A DNA stretch of 6,010 bases, taken from positions 1-6,010 of the forward strand of contig JAGPCH010000111.1 of assembly GCA_018058125.1 (NCBI GenBank). Direction: 5' to 3'. This stretch comes from Ignavibacteria bacterium (lineage in GTDB: Bacteria; Bacteroidota; Ignavibacteria; Tepidaquicellales; Tepidaquicellaceae). The position numbers and the translations under genes are program-made. Shown one piece after another: positions 1 through 6,010 of this stretch (its first letter is position 1; each line of letters begins with the position of its first letter). The notes below the pieces were generated by a model, which was not told the DNA's origin, did not search any database, and saw only the letters and a list, made by a program, of their open reading frames with translations.

Positions 1-1
1 A

Positions 2-391
2 TATAAATTATCCAAACAGGATCTGAAGAATGTGAAACTGATCTCTTTTGTGAATATGGAAGAGTTAAAAAACTATTACAATAAGGCAAAAGTCTTTGCA
101 CAGCTTTCACTCTTCGAAGGTCAGCCAAATTCACTGTGCGAAGCGATGATGATGGAATGCATTCCCGTCGGATCGGATGTGAACGGAATTCCAAGAGTCA
201 TCGGCGATACGGGATTTATTGTTTATAAAAAAGATAAGTTTGAAATTGCAGAAAAGATCAAAGCTGCAATGCAATCGGATGAGTCGCTCGGTAAAGCAGC
301 AAGGAAAAGGATAATGGATAACTTTTCTATGGAAAGAAGAAAGAATAAGATACTTGAGATTACATCAAAACTGATAAAAGAGAGTTCGTAA
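2..391 (+). CDS. Glycosyltransferase family 4 (GT-B fold), C-terminal fragment
   Basis: Partial gene cut by the left window edge. The frame stays open to base 2, so 129 C-terminal residues are visible and the GTG at 32 is an internal Val codon, not the start. GT4 enzymes move a sugar from a nucleotide-sugar donor to an acceptor, usually in cell-envelope polysaccharide, glycolipid or glycoprotein synthesis. The fragment shows the typical donor-binding half of the C-terminal Rossmann domain: an N-M-E-E-L-KNYY-NKAKVF stretch, then SLFEGQPNSLCEA, which holds the EX7E signature (Glu39 and Glu47 of the visible fragment), then P-V-GSDVNGIPRVIGDTGF, the loop that normally closes over the donor. It ends with the helical tail usual for the family (FSMERRKNKILEITSKLI). 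It converges on the minus-strand operon and ends before a shared terminator, so it is probably the last gene of a different transcription unit. Family assignment is firm; donor and acceptor cannot be told from this part. Confidence 0.9.
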   Translation, partial: YKLSKQDLKNVKLISFVNMEELKNYYNKAKVFAQLSLFEGQPNSLCEAMMMECIPVGSDVNGIPRVIGDTGFIVYKKDKFEIAEKIKAAMQSDESLGKAARKRIMDNFSMERRKNKILEITSKLIKESS

Positions 392-544
392 AGTTCATAA
401 TGTTCTTACAGTTTGTAAAGCAAAATTGGCTGCTTAAAAATTAACCGGTTTATGTACACTTAATAAATTAAAAACCTCCGAAGGAATTTCCCACCGGAGG
501 TTTTGCTTTACTAACTTTTAACTTTACAAACTTTTGAACTTTAC
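388..544. repeat. Imperfect inverted repeat linking the two convergent gene ends
   Basis: The bases after the glycosyltransferase stop and those after the minus-strand gene stop are related in inverted orientation. GTAAAGTTCA at 388-397 is the exact reverse complement of 535-544, and GTAAAGCAAAA at 415-425 is the exact reverse complement of 501-511. The two pairs are collinear, giving arms of 38 and 44 bp with a less similar middle. The arms enclose the hairpin terminator but are not centred on it. Either both genes carry copies of a dispersed 3'-end repeat, or this is a decayed palindromic element. Matching bases are seen directly; the origin is inferred. Confidence 0.55.
471..504. terminator. 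Bidirectional Rho-independent terminator between convergent genes
   Basis: A perfect 10-bp stem, AAAACCTCCG (471-480) with CGGAGGTTTT (495-504), encloses a 14-nt loop. On the plus strand the GC part of the stem is followed by TTTTGCTTTA; on the minus strand by TTTTTAATTTATTA, the better U-tract. It sits 79 bp after the glycosyltransferase stop and 45 bp after the minus-strand stop, and so can end transcription from both sides. Confidence 0.88.
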
Positions 545-551
545 AAACTTT
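505..551 (-). repeat. Short tandem repeat, 17-bp unit, about 2.8 copies
   Basis: Read on the minus strand, two adjacent 17-bp units, AAAGTTTGTAAAGTTCA (551-535) and AAAGTTTGTAAAGTTAA (534-518), differ at one base and are followed by a degenerate third copy, AAGTTAGTAAAGC (517-505). The first unit begins inside the TAA stop of the T9SS-protein gene, and the array ends just before the terminator hairpin. GTTTGTAAAG also occurs on the plus strand at 411-420. It is non-coding and lies in the 3' untranslated part of the minus-strand operon. Confidence 0.7.
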
Positions 552-2229
552 ATTTGATCAACGACATTTTTTTTGTCTCAGAAAATCCATCTACCGAAAG
601 TCTGTAATAATAAACTCCGCTGGAAAGATCGGAACCTGAGAAATCCACTTCGTAACTTCCTGATGAAAGTTTTTCATTTACCAATGTAGCTACTTCTTTT
701 CCTGTTAAATTATAAATAACAAGTTTCACATCTGAAGATCCGCTGGTTATATTCTTTATGTCAAACTGAATTTTAGTCGATGGATTGAATGGATTCGGAT
801 AGTTCTGTGCTAAATTGAATTTCTCCGGCACTATTGTTGACAACTGATTTATTCCAATCACTGTATAATTTCTCGGATTGAACTGAGCCCAGTTTGAAGT
901 CCAGTTATCAGTTCCGAATGCACCTCTGAAACTAACCTGTTCGAATCCTGCAAGATTAGGGTTTGTAAAACTTGCTCCGCTTAGAGCAGGCGAACCGCCG
1001 AGCGGCATCCAGTTGCTTACATTATTTCCCGGTAAAGGAACGTCAGGATAAATACTAAATGGAGCAGTAAGCTGAACAGATGAGTTTATATCAAAGACAG
1101 TATTACCGAACGCAGGAGTTTTAAGCCATTCCTGAGGTGAGAAAGAACCTGTACCTGTACTGTCTGCCAGTCTTATATTGCCTGCAAGAATGGTGTTTCT
1201 GATCTGAATGGTGTCAGACTGCGCAGCATTTCCTACGCCGCTACCGTCAAATCTCAGACCGACTTTCCATGCCATTATGATTGAATTGTATGCGCTGAGT
1301 TGAGTGTTTCTTCTTAAGTGACCGCCTCTTCCCCAGAGAGAACTTACAGACCAGCCTATCTCACCGTATGGACCAACAACTGTCATGTTTGAAAAAATAG
1401 GTTTGGTTCTGGGACCATTATAATTATTAGGTGTATTATTATTGTTGTCTGATTCAAAACCGTTTGATGTACTGATATCGACAAGTCCGGTATCTCTTAC
1501 GCTTAGTCCAAACTGAACTGTTCCTCTGAATCCGTTGTCAGAATCCCAGTCATCATCAATTCCTTTGTAAGAAATTAAATTTTTGCAGTTTACATTTCCG
1601 CCAAACCATTCGAAAGAATCATCACCGCTGTAACTTACCTGTACATATTGAATGACTGTTCGGCTTCCGACTCCGCCCATTGTAAGTCCATTGATCTCAT
1701 TACCTGATACACCGGTAAGATTGACTCCCGGAAATTCTATTCTCACATATCTTAAAACACCCGAGCTGTCATCATTGATCACAGGTTGACCGCCATAGAT
1801 CGGACCAAGACCCGGACCGAAGCCTTCGATCTCTGCTGAGTCAGATCCAGTGGAGGTGTTAATGGCTGACCTGCCGAGAATGATTATCCCACCCCAGTCT
1901 CCTGCAGCTCTCTGCCCTGCCGGCTTTTCGCTGGTAAAAACTATCGGATCACCGGCATTGGCATTTGCATATATCTTTGCGCCTCTTTGAATTATTAGTG
2001 TCCCTTTGGTTTCGAAGTCACCGTAAATTTTTGTACCGGGTTCAATAACCAGTGTTGCTCCGCTCTGAATATAATTAAAACCCTTCATATAATAAGTATT
2101 GGTTCTTAAGAGAGTGGTGTTGCTTGTAATGCTTGATGAATTAAGTGTAGTAGAATCAACTGCCGAAAATACGCTTCCCGATACTGATAATAAAACTATC
2201 AGGCAAATCAATGTTGTTATTTTTTTCAT
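550..2229 (-). CDS. Secreted beta-helix-like protein with T9SS type A sorting domain
   Basis: A 559-residue exported protein. Residues 1-23 form a Sec signal peptide (MKK, a hydrophobic core, then SVFSA). Residues about 476-559 are a T9SS type A C-terminal sorting domain: NYPNPFNPST, a beta-sandwich with VIYNLTGKEVATLV, then SSGVYYYRL and a Lys-containing end. Such domains send proteins across the outer membrane by the type IX system, usually leaving them on the surface or in the medium. The middle, about 24-460, is rich in Gly, Asn, Ser and short beta-strands, suggesting a right-handed parallel beta-helix. It carries conserved-looking blocks GDWGGIIILGR (110-120), SYSGDDSFEWFGG (199-211), GIDDDWDSDNGFRG (223-236) and NGFESDNNNN (256-265). 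The Asp-rich blocks may bind metal or ligand, but I see no recognised catalytic motif. I recall similar proteins beside TonB-dependent receptors in other Bacteroidota, some carrying misleading automatic names such as 'multidrug transporter'; nothing here resembles a membrane transporter. It lies 64 bp after the receptor with no obvious promoter, so is probably cotranscribed. The ATG directly precedes the signal peptide. Confidence 0.88.
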   Translation of the reverse strand: MKKITTLICLIVLLSVSGSVFSAVDSTTLNSSSITSNTTLLRTNTYYMKGFNYIQSGATLVIEPGTKIYGDFETKGTLIIQRGAKIYANANAGDPIVFTSEKPAGQRAAGDWGGIIILGRSAINTSTGSDSAEIEGFGPGLGPIYGGQPVINDDSSGVLRYVRIEFPGVNLTGVSGNEINGLTMGGVGSRTVIQYVQVSYSGDDSFEWFGGNVNCKNLISYKGIDDDWDSDNGFRGTVQFGLSVRDTGLVDISTSNGFESDNNNNTPNNYNGPRTKPIFSNMTVVGPYGEIGWSVSSLWGRGGHLRRNTQLSAYNSIIMAWKVGLRFDGSGVGNAAQSDTIQIRNTILAGNIRLADSTGTGSFSPQEWLKTPAFGNTVFDINSSVQLTAPFSIYPDVPLPGNNVSNWMPLGGSPALSGASFTNPNLAGFEQVSFRGAFGTDNWTSNWAQFNPRNYTVIGINQLSTIVPEKFNLAQNYPNPFNPSTKIQFDIKNITSGSSDVKLVIYNLTGKEVATLVNEKLSSGSYEVDFSGSDLSSGVYYYRLSVDGFSETKKMSLIK

Positions 2230-2280
2230 GAATATATTTTAATTTTTATTAATAGTTAGTTTTAAATTTATTTAATAAAT

Positions 2281-2303
2281 CCGGTTTCGTTGTTTAAAAC
2301 CGG
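2281..2303 (-). other. Hairpin overlapping the receptor stop codon
   Basis: A 7-bp perfect stem, CCGGTTT (2281-2287) with AAACCGG (2297-2303), encloses a 9-nt loop that holds the receptor stop codon (2296-2294). In the minus-strand transcript the stem is followed by AUUUAUUAAAUAAAUUU, which is AU-rich but not a clean U-run. It could be a weak, leaky terminator or an mRNA-processing or stabilising hairpin that sets different levels for receptor and downstream secreted protein. The pairing is seen; the function is inferred. Confidence 0.45.
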
Positions 2304-5068
2304 TAAGAAAGAGATAAGCCAAAATTTGTTCCGACTGTTTCTCTTCTTATTACCTTTTCAACTTCCTCGCCGCTATCGAGATTGAATTTTTGAGTAAAGA
2401 TCACATCCTCATCAAGTATATCCCGGATAGTGAATTTACCCTCAAAGTTTGTAAGGAATGTCTTTGCAATTGAAAAATCAAAAACAGGTCTTCCCTGTTC
2501 GTAGATGTCATTAAAACCTGTTCCGCCGACTTCAGAGATCTTGTCTCCGAATTCATTGTAGAGAAAATTTGCATTCAATCCGAGATCATAATTGTCATAA
2601 TACAAACCAACATTGACTGTATATGGAGACTGACCTTGAAGTCTTCGCGTTTTATCTGAAACAGCACTTTGTAATCCTTCCAGATCGACCTGAGAATTTA
2701 CAAGTGTAAGATTGCAATTCAATGTAAAGTCTTTTAAAGACCGGGAGATAAAGTTCAGTTTTTTTCTTACTTCCAGCTCCATCCCGTAATTAATAGCTCC
2801 GTTTATTGCATTTGCAAAAGTGTATTGCGGAACAGGACCTGTTATCGTAGGAACTATGACTCTTTCTATTGGCTGATCAAAATGCTTATAGAATAAACTC
2901 ATTGCTGCAATTTCACCGGCTGCGGGAAACAGTTCATATCTCAGGTCATAATTCTGAATAAGACTTTGCTCAAGATCGGGATTACCTGCAAGTTCGCTTC
3001 CTGTAACAAAATCTATATAAGCAAACGGCGCGATCTCTCTGAGCTCAGGTCTTGATACAGTCTGCGTAGCTGATGCTCTTAGGTTTGATTCTTCTGTCAG
3101 GGAATAGGAAAGATTTATCGAAGGTAAAACATTGTTGTTTGTTTGATTCACATTTATAGGATTTCCCGTTACTCTCTGAAATCCATTTACGAGCTGCTCA
3201 TTATATTCATATCTTAAGCCTGCAATGGTCCGGAGTTTTTTGTACGGAAGATCAAACATAAGATATCCTGCATAAGTATTTTCTTTAGCTGTATAAGCAT
3301 CACTCTTGTCAGTGATCTCCACCATATACATGGTAGTGGAATCAAAATTTGAAGGAGAAAAAATCGTTGATATCGGCTGAAGTCCAATATTTGAGAAAAC
3401 TGCAAGCTTGGGAGCGAAATTTCTCGCATTGAAATTTCTGTTAGTACCAATTGCAAGAGCTCCGTATTTGATCTTGGAATTCTTATTCGAAATTTTAAAG
3501 AATTGCTGATCAATGTTAAAACCGAAAGTCTTATTGATATCAAAAAGGTAAGAATAAAATCTTTCACCTACATTATCATTTGCAACGGTAGTCAGAGGCA
3601 TTATGTATGGATCATCAGAATCGGTGCTTCTCTGATAGAAAGTAGTTTTTGTATCAGGCTGATCTCTTTCGGACTCTGCATATGAAGCTGTCCAGGTCAG
3701 ATTCATCCGGGAGAGATTGTTTATGAAATGATTTCCGGAGATCTGAGTCGAGTATAATATTCTCTCTGTAAAATCGGTACCGTAAAGCTGTCTGTCAAAA
3801 TTATCAGGGAAAATAGTTTTACCTTCGTAATACTGAGTATTATTATCTGATGCAATCGAATAAGTGTTCTTAAAACTTAATTTATTGTTGCCGCCGATCT
3901 TGTAATTCATGTTTAATACGCCGCCGTTGAGGACTGCATAATTTGAAGATCTTCCGTTATATGATAAGATCGTTGATGTATCCGAGTTGTATTCAGCTCT
4001 GAAAATTTCCTCGCTTGCAAAACCGTTTTTGTATGTATATGCAAGTAATATGCCCAACGGGTTATCAAAGACATTGAAATTGTTTCCTAAAGTAAGCTGA
4101 TATCCTCCGTTTGCAGGAGTTTTTCTGTTGTTTTGTCCCCAATTGTTGTTTAATGTCTGACCGTAATTATTAGGGGATGAAAAAGGAGTGGTTGGGAAAG
4201 CCGAGGGTAAACTTCTGCTTCCGTCATCGAGTCCTGAATTGTAAAATAAAAATTTTGATTCGCCGGCATCATAGGTGTAAAAATTTCCTTCAGAGGTTGA
4301 TCCTGTAAGAAATGATCCAGTGGTTTCAATAGTAAATATAAACTGATCGACAAAGTCTTTTGTATTAAGCTGAACCAGTCCTCCTGAAAAATTTCCTATC
4401 ATATCAGGTGTAAAAGATTTTGCAATGATGATGTTTTCTAGAAGTTTTGACGGAAACAGATCAAATGAAAATGATCTTTTATCCGCTTCAGAGCTTGGAA
4501 GCTGTACTCCGTTTAATGTAGTGTTGTTATACCTTTCCGATGTACCTCTGACATATACAAATTTATCATCAACTATGTTAACGCCAATTACTCTTTTTAA
4601 AACATCCGCTGCAGTAGGATCCGGAGCTCTTTTTATCTGTTGCTCGCTGATACCGTCCTGAATCTTTGCAGAATTTTTCTGTTCGTTAAGAAGTGATTGT
4701 TCGTTGGACAATGTCGGGGAGGATTCTACGACAATCTCATCGGTAATCAATCCGTCAAGGGTCAGCGATACGTTTATGTTGGCAGTGTTTCCGGCAGTTA
4801 CCACTATATCCTTCAATGTTTTCGGAGTGTAGCCAATATAGGAAAATTCCATTGTATAAACTCCCGGATCAATGTCTGTGATCTCATAATTACCGTCAAG
4901 ATCGGCTAAAGCGCCGAGTGGTTTTCCTGTTACTTTTACTGTAGCACCCACCAGCGGTTCAGAATTTCCGGCATCTGTAATTTTCCCTTTTATGGACTGG
5001 GAGTATATTAAATCCGAGGCGAACAGGATAGTAAGGATAAAAATTATTCGTGATATATTCTTTAACAT
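2294..5068 (-). CDS. TonB-dependent outer-membrane receptor with carboxypeptidase-regulatory-like domain
   Basis: A 924-residue outer-membrane transporter powered by TonB-ExbB-ExbD. Residues 1-23 are a signal peptide (ending near LIYSQ). Residues about 25-104 are a carboxypeptidase-regulatory-like beta-sandwich (GKITDAGNSEPLVGATV, LADLDGNYEITDIDPG, FSYIGYTPKT), typical of Bacteroidota receptors. DEIVVES at 110-116 is a plausible TonB box. The plug covers about 128-238 and includes FVYVRGTSERYNNTTLNGVQ and FSGGLVQLNTKDF. The rest, about 240-924, is the beta-barrel, including TVSRPELREIAPFAYIDF (about 670-687), and it ends GLSLSYRF with the terminal Phe expected for BAM-dependent assembly. The length is normal and I see no frameshift. 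It is the first gene of a likely two-gene operon with the T9SS protein; no SusD-like lipoprotein is adjacent. The start ATG is followed at once by the signal peptide and has no Shine-Dalgarno sequence. Substrate is not readable from the protein; Pho-box-like repeats upstream suggest a phosphate-related one. Family certain, substrate speculative. Confidence 0.94.
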   Translation of the reverse strand: MLKNISRIIFILTILFASDLIYSQSIKGKITDAGNSEPLVGATVKVTGKPLGALADLDGNYEITDIDPGVYTMEFSYIGYTPKTLKDIVVTAGNTANINVSLTLDGLITDEIVVESSPTLSNEQSLLNEQKNSAKIQDGISEQQIKRAPDPTAADVLKRVIGVNIVDDKFVYVRGTSERYNNTTLNGVQLPSSEADKRSFSFDLFPSKLLENIIIAKSFTPDMIGNFSGGLVQLNTKDFVDQFIFTIETTGSFLTGSTSEGNFYTYDAGESKFLFYNSGLDDGSRSLPSAFPTTPFSSPNNYGQTLNNNWGQNNRKTPANGGYQLTLGNNFNVFDNPLGILLAYTYKNGFASEEIFRAEYNSDTSTILSYNGRSSNYAVLNGGVLNMNYKIGGNNKLSFKNTYSIASDNNTQYYEGKTIFPDNFDRQLYGTDFTERILYSTQISGNHFINNLSRMNLTWTASYAESERDQPDTKTTFYQRSTDSDDPYIMPLTTVANDNVGERFYSYLFDINKTFGFNIDQQFFKISNKNSKIKYGALAIGTNRNFNARNFAPKLAVFSNIGLQPISTIFSPSNFDSTTMYMVEITDKSDAYTAKENTYAGYLMFDLPYKKLRTIAGLRYEYNEQLVNGFQRVTGNPINVNQTNNNVLPSINLSYSLTEESNLRASATQTVSRPELREIAPFAYIDFVTGSELAGNPDLEQSLIQNYDLRYELFPAAGEIAAMSLFYKHFDQPIERVIVPTITGPVPQYTFANAINGAINYGMELEVRKKLNFISRSLKDFTLNCNLTLVNSQVDLEGLQSAVSDKTRRLQGQSPYTVNVGLYYDNYDLGLNANFLYNEFGDKISEVGGTGFNDIYEQGRPVFDFSIAKTFLTNFEGKFTIRDILDEDVIFTQKFNLDSGEEVEKVIRRETVGTNFGLSLSYRF

Positions 5069-5099
5069 TTCTAGGTTATTTTTAATAAATTTTATGTTT

Positions 5100-5123
5100 C
5101 AAACTATATTAATTAAATTTATA
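5100..5123 (-). promoter_or_regulatory. Candidate core promoter of the receptor operon
   Basis: Between the direct repeats and the receptor ATG are two weak matches to the Bacteroidota -7 element (TAnnTTTG). One is TAAATTTA at 5121-5114, five of six defined bases, also overlapping TATAAA at 5123-5118. The other is TATAGTTTG at 5108-5100, with one extra spacer base. Neither has a clear -33 TTG, as expected of an activator-dependent promoter. The first lies 16 bp from the last repeat, a plausible distance for an activator bound at the -33 region. Tentative in AT-rich DNA. Confidence 0.3.
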
Positions 5124-5137
5124 AAAGATTACTAAAT

Positions 5138-5174
5138 TGTTAACTGTGTTAAGATTTTGTTACCGAATTGTAAA
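5138..5174 (-). promoter_or_regulatory. Pho-box-like direct repeats upstream of the receptor
   Basis: Read towards the receptor, four hexamers lie in the same orientation: TTTACA (5174-5169), GTAACA (5163-5158), TTAACA (5152-5147) and TTAACA (5143-5138). The first three are exactly 11 bp apart, one helical turn; the last follows after 9 bp. Tandem TT(A/T/C)ACA hexamers at about 11-bp spacing are the known Pho box of Bacillus PhoP, and E. coli PhoB also reads 11-bp-spaced direct repeats. The site ends 69 bp before the receptor start and just upstream of a candidate -7 element, the usual place for an activator. Another OmpR/PhoB-family regulator could use the same geometry, so the phosphate link is inferred. 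Confidence 0.55.
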
Positions 5175-5349
5175 GGAGTGTATTTTTTTCTTAAAAACGA
5201 GGAAAAGATTTCCCGGATAAGGAAGTTTTATTTCAATTTAAAAAATGTTTTCGATTTTTTTTTATAATGGATCTTAAACTTTATTGTTTAAATTCTGTTG
5301 TCAGAAAAGTATTTTAAACTAATCAATTAAAAATCGCAATTTATTCACT

Positions 5350-5964
5350 GTGAAACTCTCATTAATATTCTTTATAATAATTCAGCTTATCTCTTCTATT
5401 GCTTTTTCACAAAATGATAAAGACAATGAGACAGAAGAAAGGATAACCGATGAGCTGCGTCCTTCTGCGAGGAATATTTCATGGATAATTACACAGTTAA
5501 TTCCGTCACCGACATGGCTCAATGACAGGAATGACAATAACTCTTCACTCAATTTTGCATTCAGATGGCAGGTTACGGCTTTGAATATTTCTTTCAGTAC
5601 GAATAAGTTTGTGTCACCTGTGCAGACTCTGTTTGTTAATCCAATGAGAAAATACACAGGTTCGCTGGAGCTTTTTGTACAGCCTGAGCTTGCGATAACA
5701 TCGCTGGATTATTCAGGATTCAACAAGGCTGCATTAGGACTTGGTTCGAGATTAAATATTCCTGTTAAAAATTACGGCGAACATATGTACATTTCACTCG
5801 GTGGGAAATATACATTCAGGAATAACCCTTCTCAGAATATAAGCGGATATTACGGGCTCGAAGCAGGTGTTTATTTTTTATTCGGATCTCTGGGTCTACA
5901 GGGTAATTATAATTTTAACAAAAACACTGAATACAATTTCAGTATATATTTTAAATACTGGTAA
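5350..5964 (+). CDS. Predicted small outer-membrane beta-barrel protein, function unknown
   Basis: A 204-residue exported protein that I do not recognise as a named family. Residues 1-20 are a signal peptide (MKLSLIFFIIIQ, then SSIAFS before Gln21), followed by a short charged linker (DKDNETEERITDE) and a distinctive ISWIITQLIPSPTW block at 43-56. From about 66 it shows alternating polar/hydrophobic stretches typical of barrel strands: about 66-83, 103-117, 126-138, 145-156, 165-178, 179-190 and 194-204. It ends FSIYFKYW, an aromatic C-terminus as in many outer-membrane barrels. Gln21 is not Cys, so it is not a lipoprotein. The start is GTG: the frame upstream reaches a stop at 5320-5322 with no ATG, and the signal peptide begins right at the GTG. 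It is divergent from the receptor operon and has a 7-bp gap to the next gene, so likely heads a second operon. A surface pore, an enzyme barrel or a structural protein are all possible. Confidence 0.75.
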   Translation: MKLSLIFFIIIQLISSIAFSQNDKDNETEERITDELRPSARNISWIITQLIPSPTWLNDRNDNNSSLNFAFRWQVTALNISFSTNKFVSPVQTLFVNPMRKYTGSLELFVQPELAITSLDYSGFNKAALGLGSRLNIPVKNYGEHMYISLGGKYTFRNNPSQNISGYYGLEAGVYFLFGSLGLQGNYNFNKNTEYNFSIYFKYW

Positions 5965-5971
5965 TAATTTT

Positions 5972-6010
5972 ATGAAAAGATATTTTTTAAAAGCATTAAC
6001 GATCTTATTA
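5972..6010 (+). CDS. N-terminus of a probable secreted protein, cut by the window edge
   Basis: Only 13 codons are visible: MKRYFLKALTILL, open to the edge. A short basic start (Lys2, Arg3, Lys7) followed by a hydrophobic run is what a Sec signal peptide or lipoprotein signal begins with. It begins 7 bp after the preceding stop codon on the same strand, so it is probably cotranscribed with the barrel-like protein. No family can be assigned. It is too short to exclude an inner-membrane protein or a chance start. Confidence 0.5.
   Translation, partial: MKRYFLKALTILL

Noticed and set aside
32..34. GTG as a start codon for a small 119-residue protein
   Set aside because: The frame is open through base 2, and the visible sequence is only the C-terminal domain of a GT4 enzyme, so the real start lies outside the window.
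1414..1450. AT-rich low-complexity stretch (Asn codons) as a repeat element
   Set aside because: It encodes the Asn-rich SDNNNNTPNN segment of the secreted protein in frame; it is coding low complexity, not a separate element.
3214..3685. Open frames overlapping the receptor barrel on both strands (3214-3567 minus, 3503-3685 plus)
   Set aside because: They are alternative-frame shadows of the receptor coding sequence with no protein-like pattern of their own.
4150..4353. Alternative-frame minus-strand open frame within the receptor gene
   Set aside because: Fully contained in the receptor on the same strand; composition is not protein-like.
4425..4909. Plus-strand open frames (4425-4661, 4697-4909) antisense to the receptor N-terminal half
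   Set aside because: They lie wholly inside a well-supported receptor gene and their translations show no family features.
5274..5291. TTAAAC/GTTTAA inverted repeat as an operator, with another TTAAACT at 5314
   Set aside because: A 6-bp AT-rich pairing is expected by chance here and no distance rule supports it.
5285..5301. TGTTTA and TGTTGT 11 bp apart, a possible second Pho-like site for the plus-strand gene
   Set aside because: Only two poor matches, and oriented like the receptor-side repeats rather than towards the plus-strand gene; chance is likely in this AT-rich stretch.
5382..5657. Minus-strand open frame antisense to the 204-residue protein
   Set aside because: The plus-strand frame has a signal peptide, barrel pattern and aromatic C-terminus; the antisense frame has none of these.

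Overview
The window looks like a chromosomal segment of an AT-rich member of the Bacteroidota/Ignavibacteriota (FCB) group. Three things point there. One secreted protein ends in a type IX secretion (T9SS) type A sorting domain that begins NYPNPFNPST and ends in a Lys-rich tail. The TonB-dependent receptor has an N-terminal carboxypeptidase-regulatory-like domain. No gene start here has a recognisable Shine-Dalgarno sequence. The 'QNYPNPFNPST' wording of the sorting domain is especially common in Ignavibacteria, so that is my best guess; it is an inference, not a proof.

Layout. Positions 2-391 (+) hold the C-terminal part of a GT4-type glycosyltransferase that is cut by the left edge. It converges on a minus-strand operon, and the 158-bp gap between them carries a bidirectional hairpin terminator flanked by related repeats. 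The minus-strand operon is, in order of transcription, a 924-residue TonB-dependent outer-membrane receptor (5068-2294) followed 64 bp later by a 559-residue T9SS-exported protein (2229-550). A hairpin overlaps the receptor stop codon. A 281-bp divergent intergenic region (5069-5349) follows. On the plus strand comes a 204-residue predicted small beta-barrel protein (5350-5964), and 7 bp after it a second gene of which only 13 codons are visible (5972-6010).

How the parts may work together. The receptor and the T9SS protein look like a surface capture/import pair: a secreted, probably cell-surface-anchored protein next to an energised outer-membrane transporter. The divergent region contains four TTAACA-like hexamers in one orientation, three of them exactly 11 bp apart, upstream of the receptor. 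That spacing is the layout of a Pho box, the site of PhoB/PhoP-type OmpR-family regulators. The most interesting hypothesis is therefore that this is an uncharacterised phosphate-starvation-inducible uptake locus for phosphate or a phosphorylated compound. The sequence shows the repeats and the gene pairing; the substrate and the regulator are inferred.

No tRNA, rRNA, CRISPR array, transposase or integrase was recognised.
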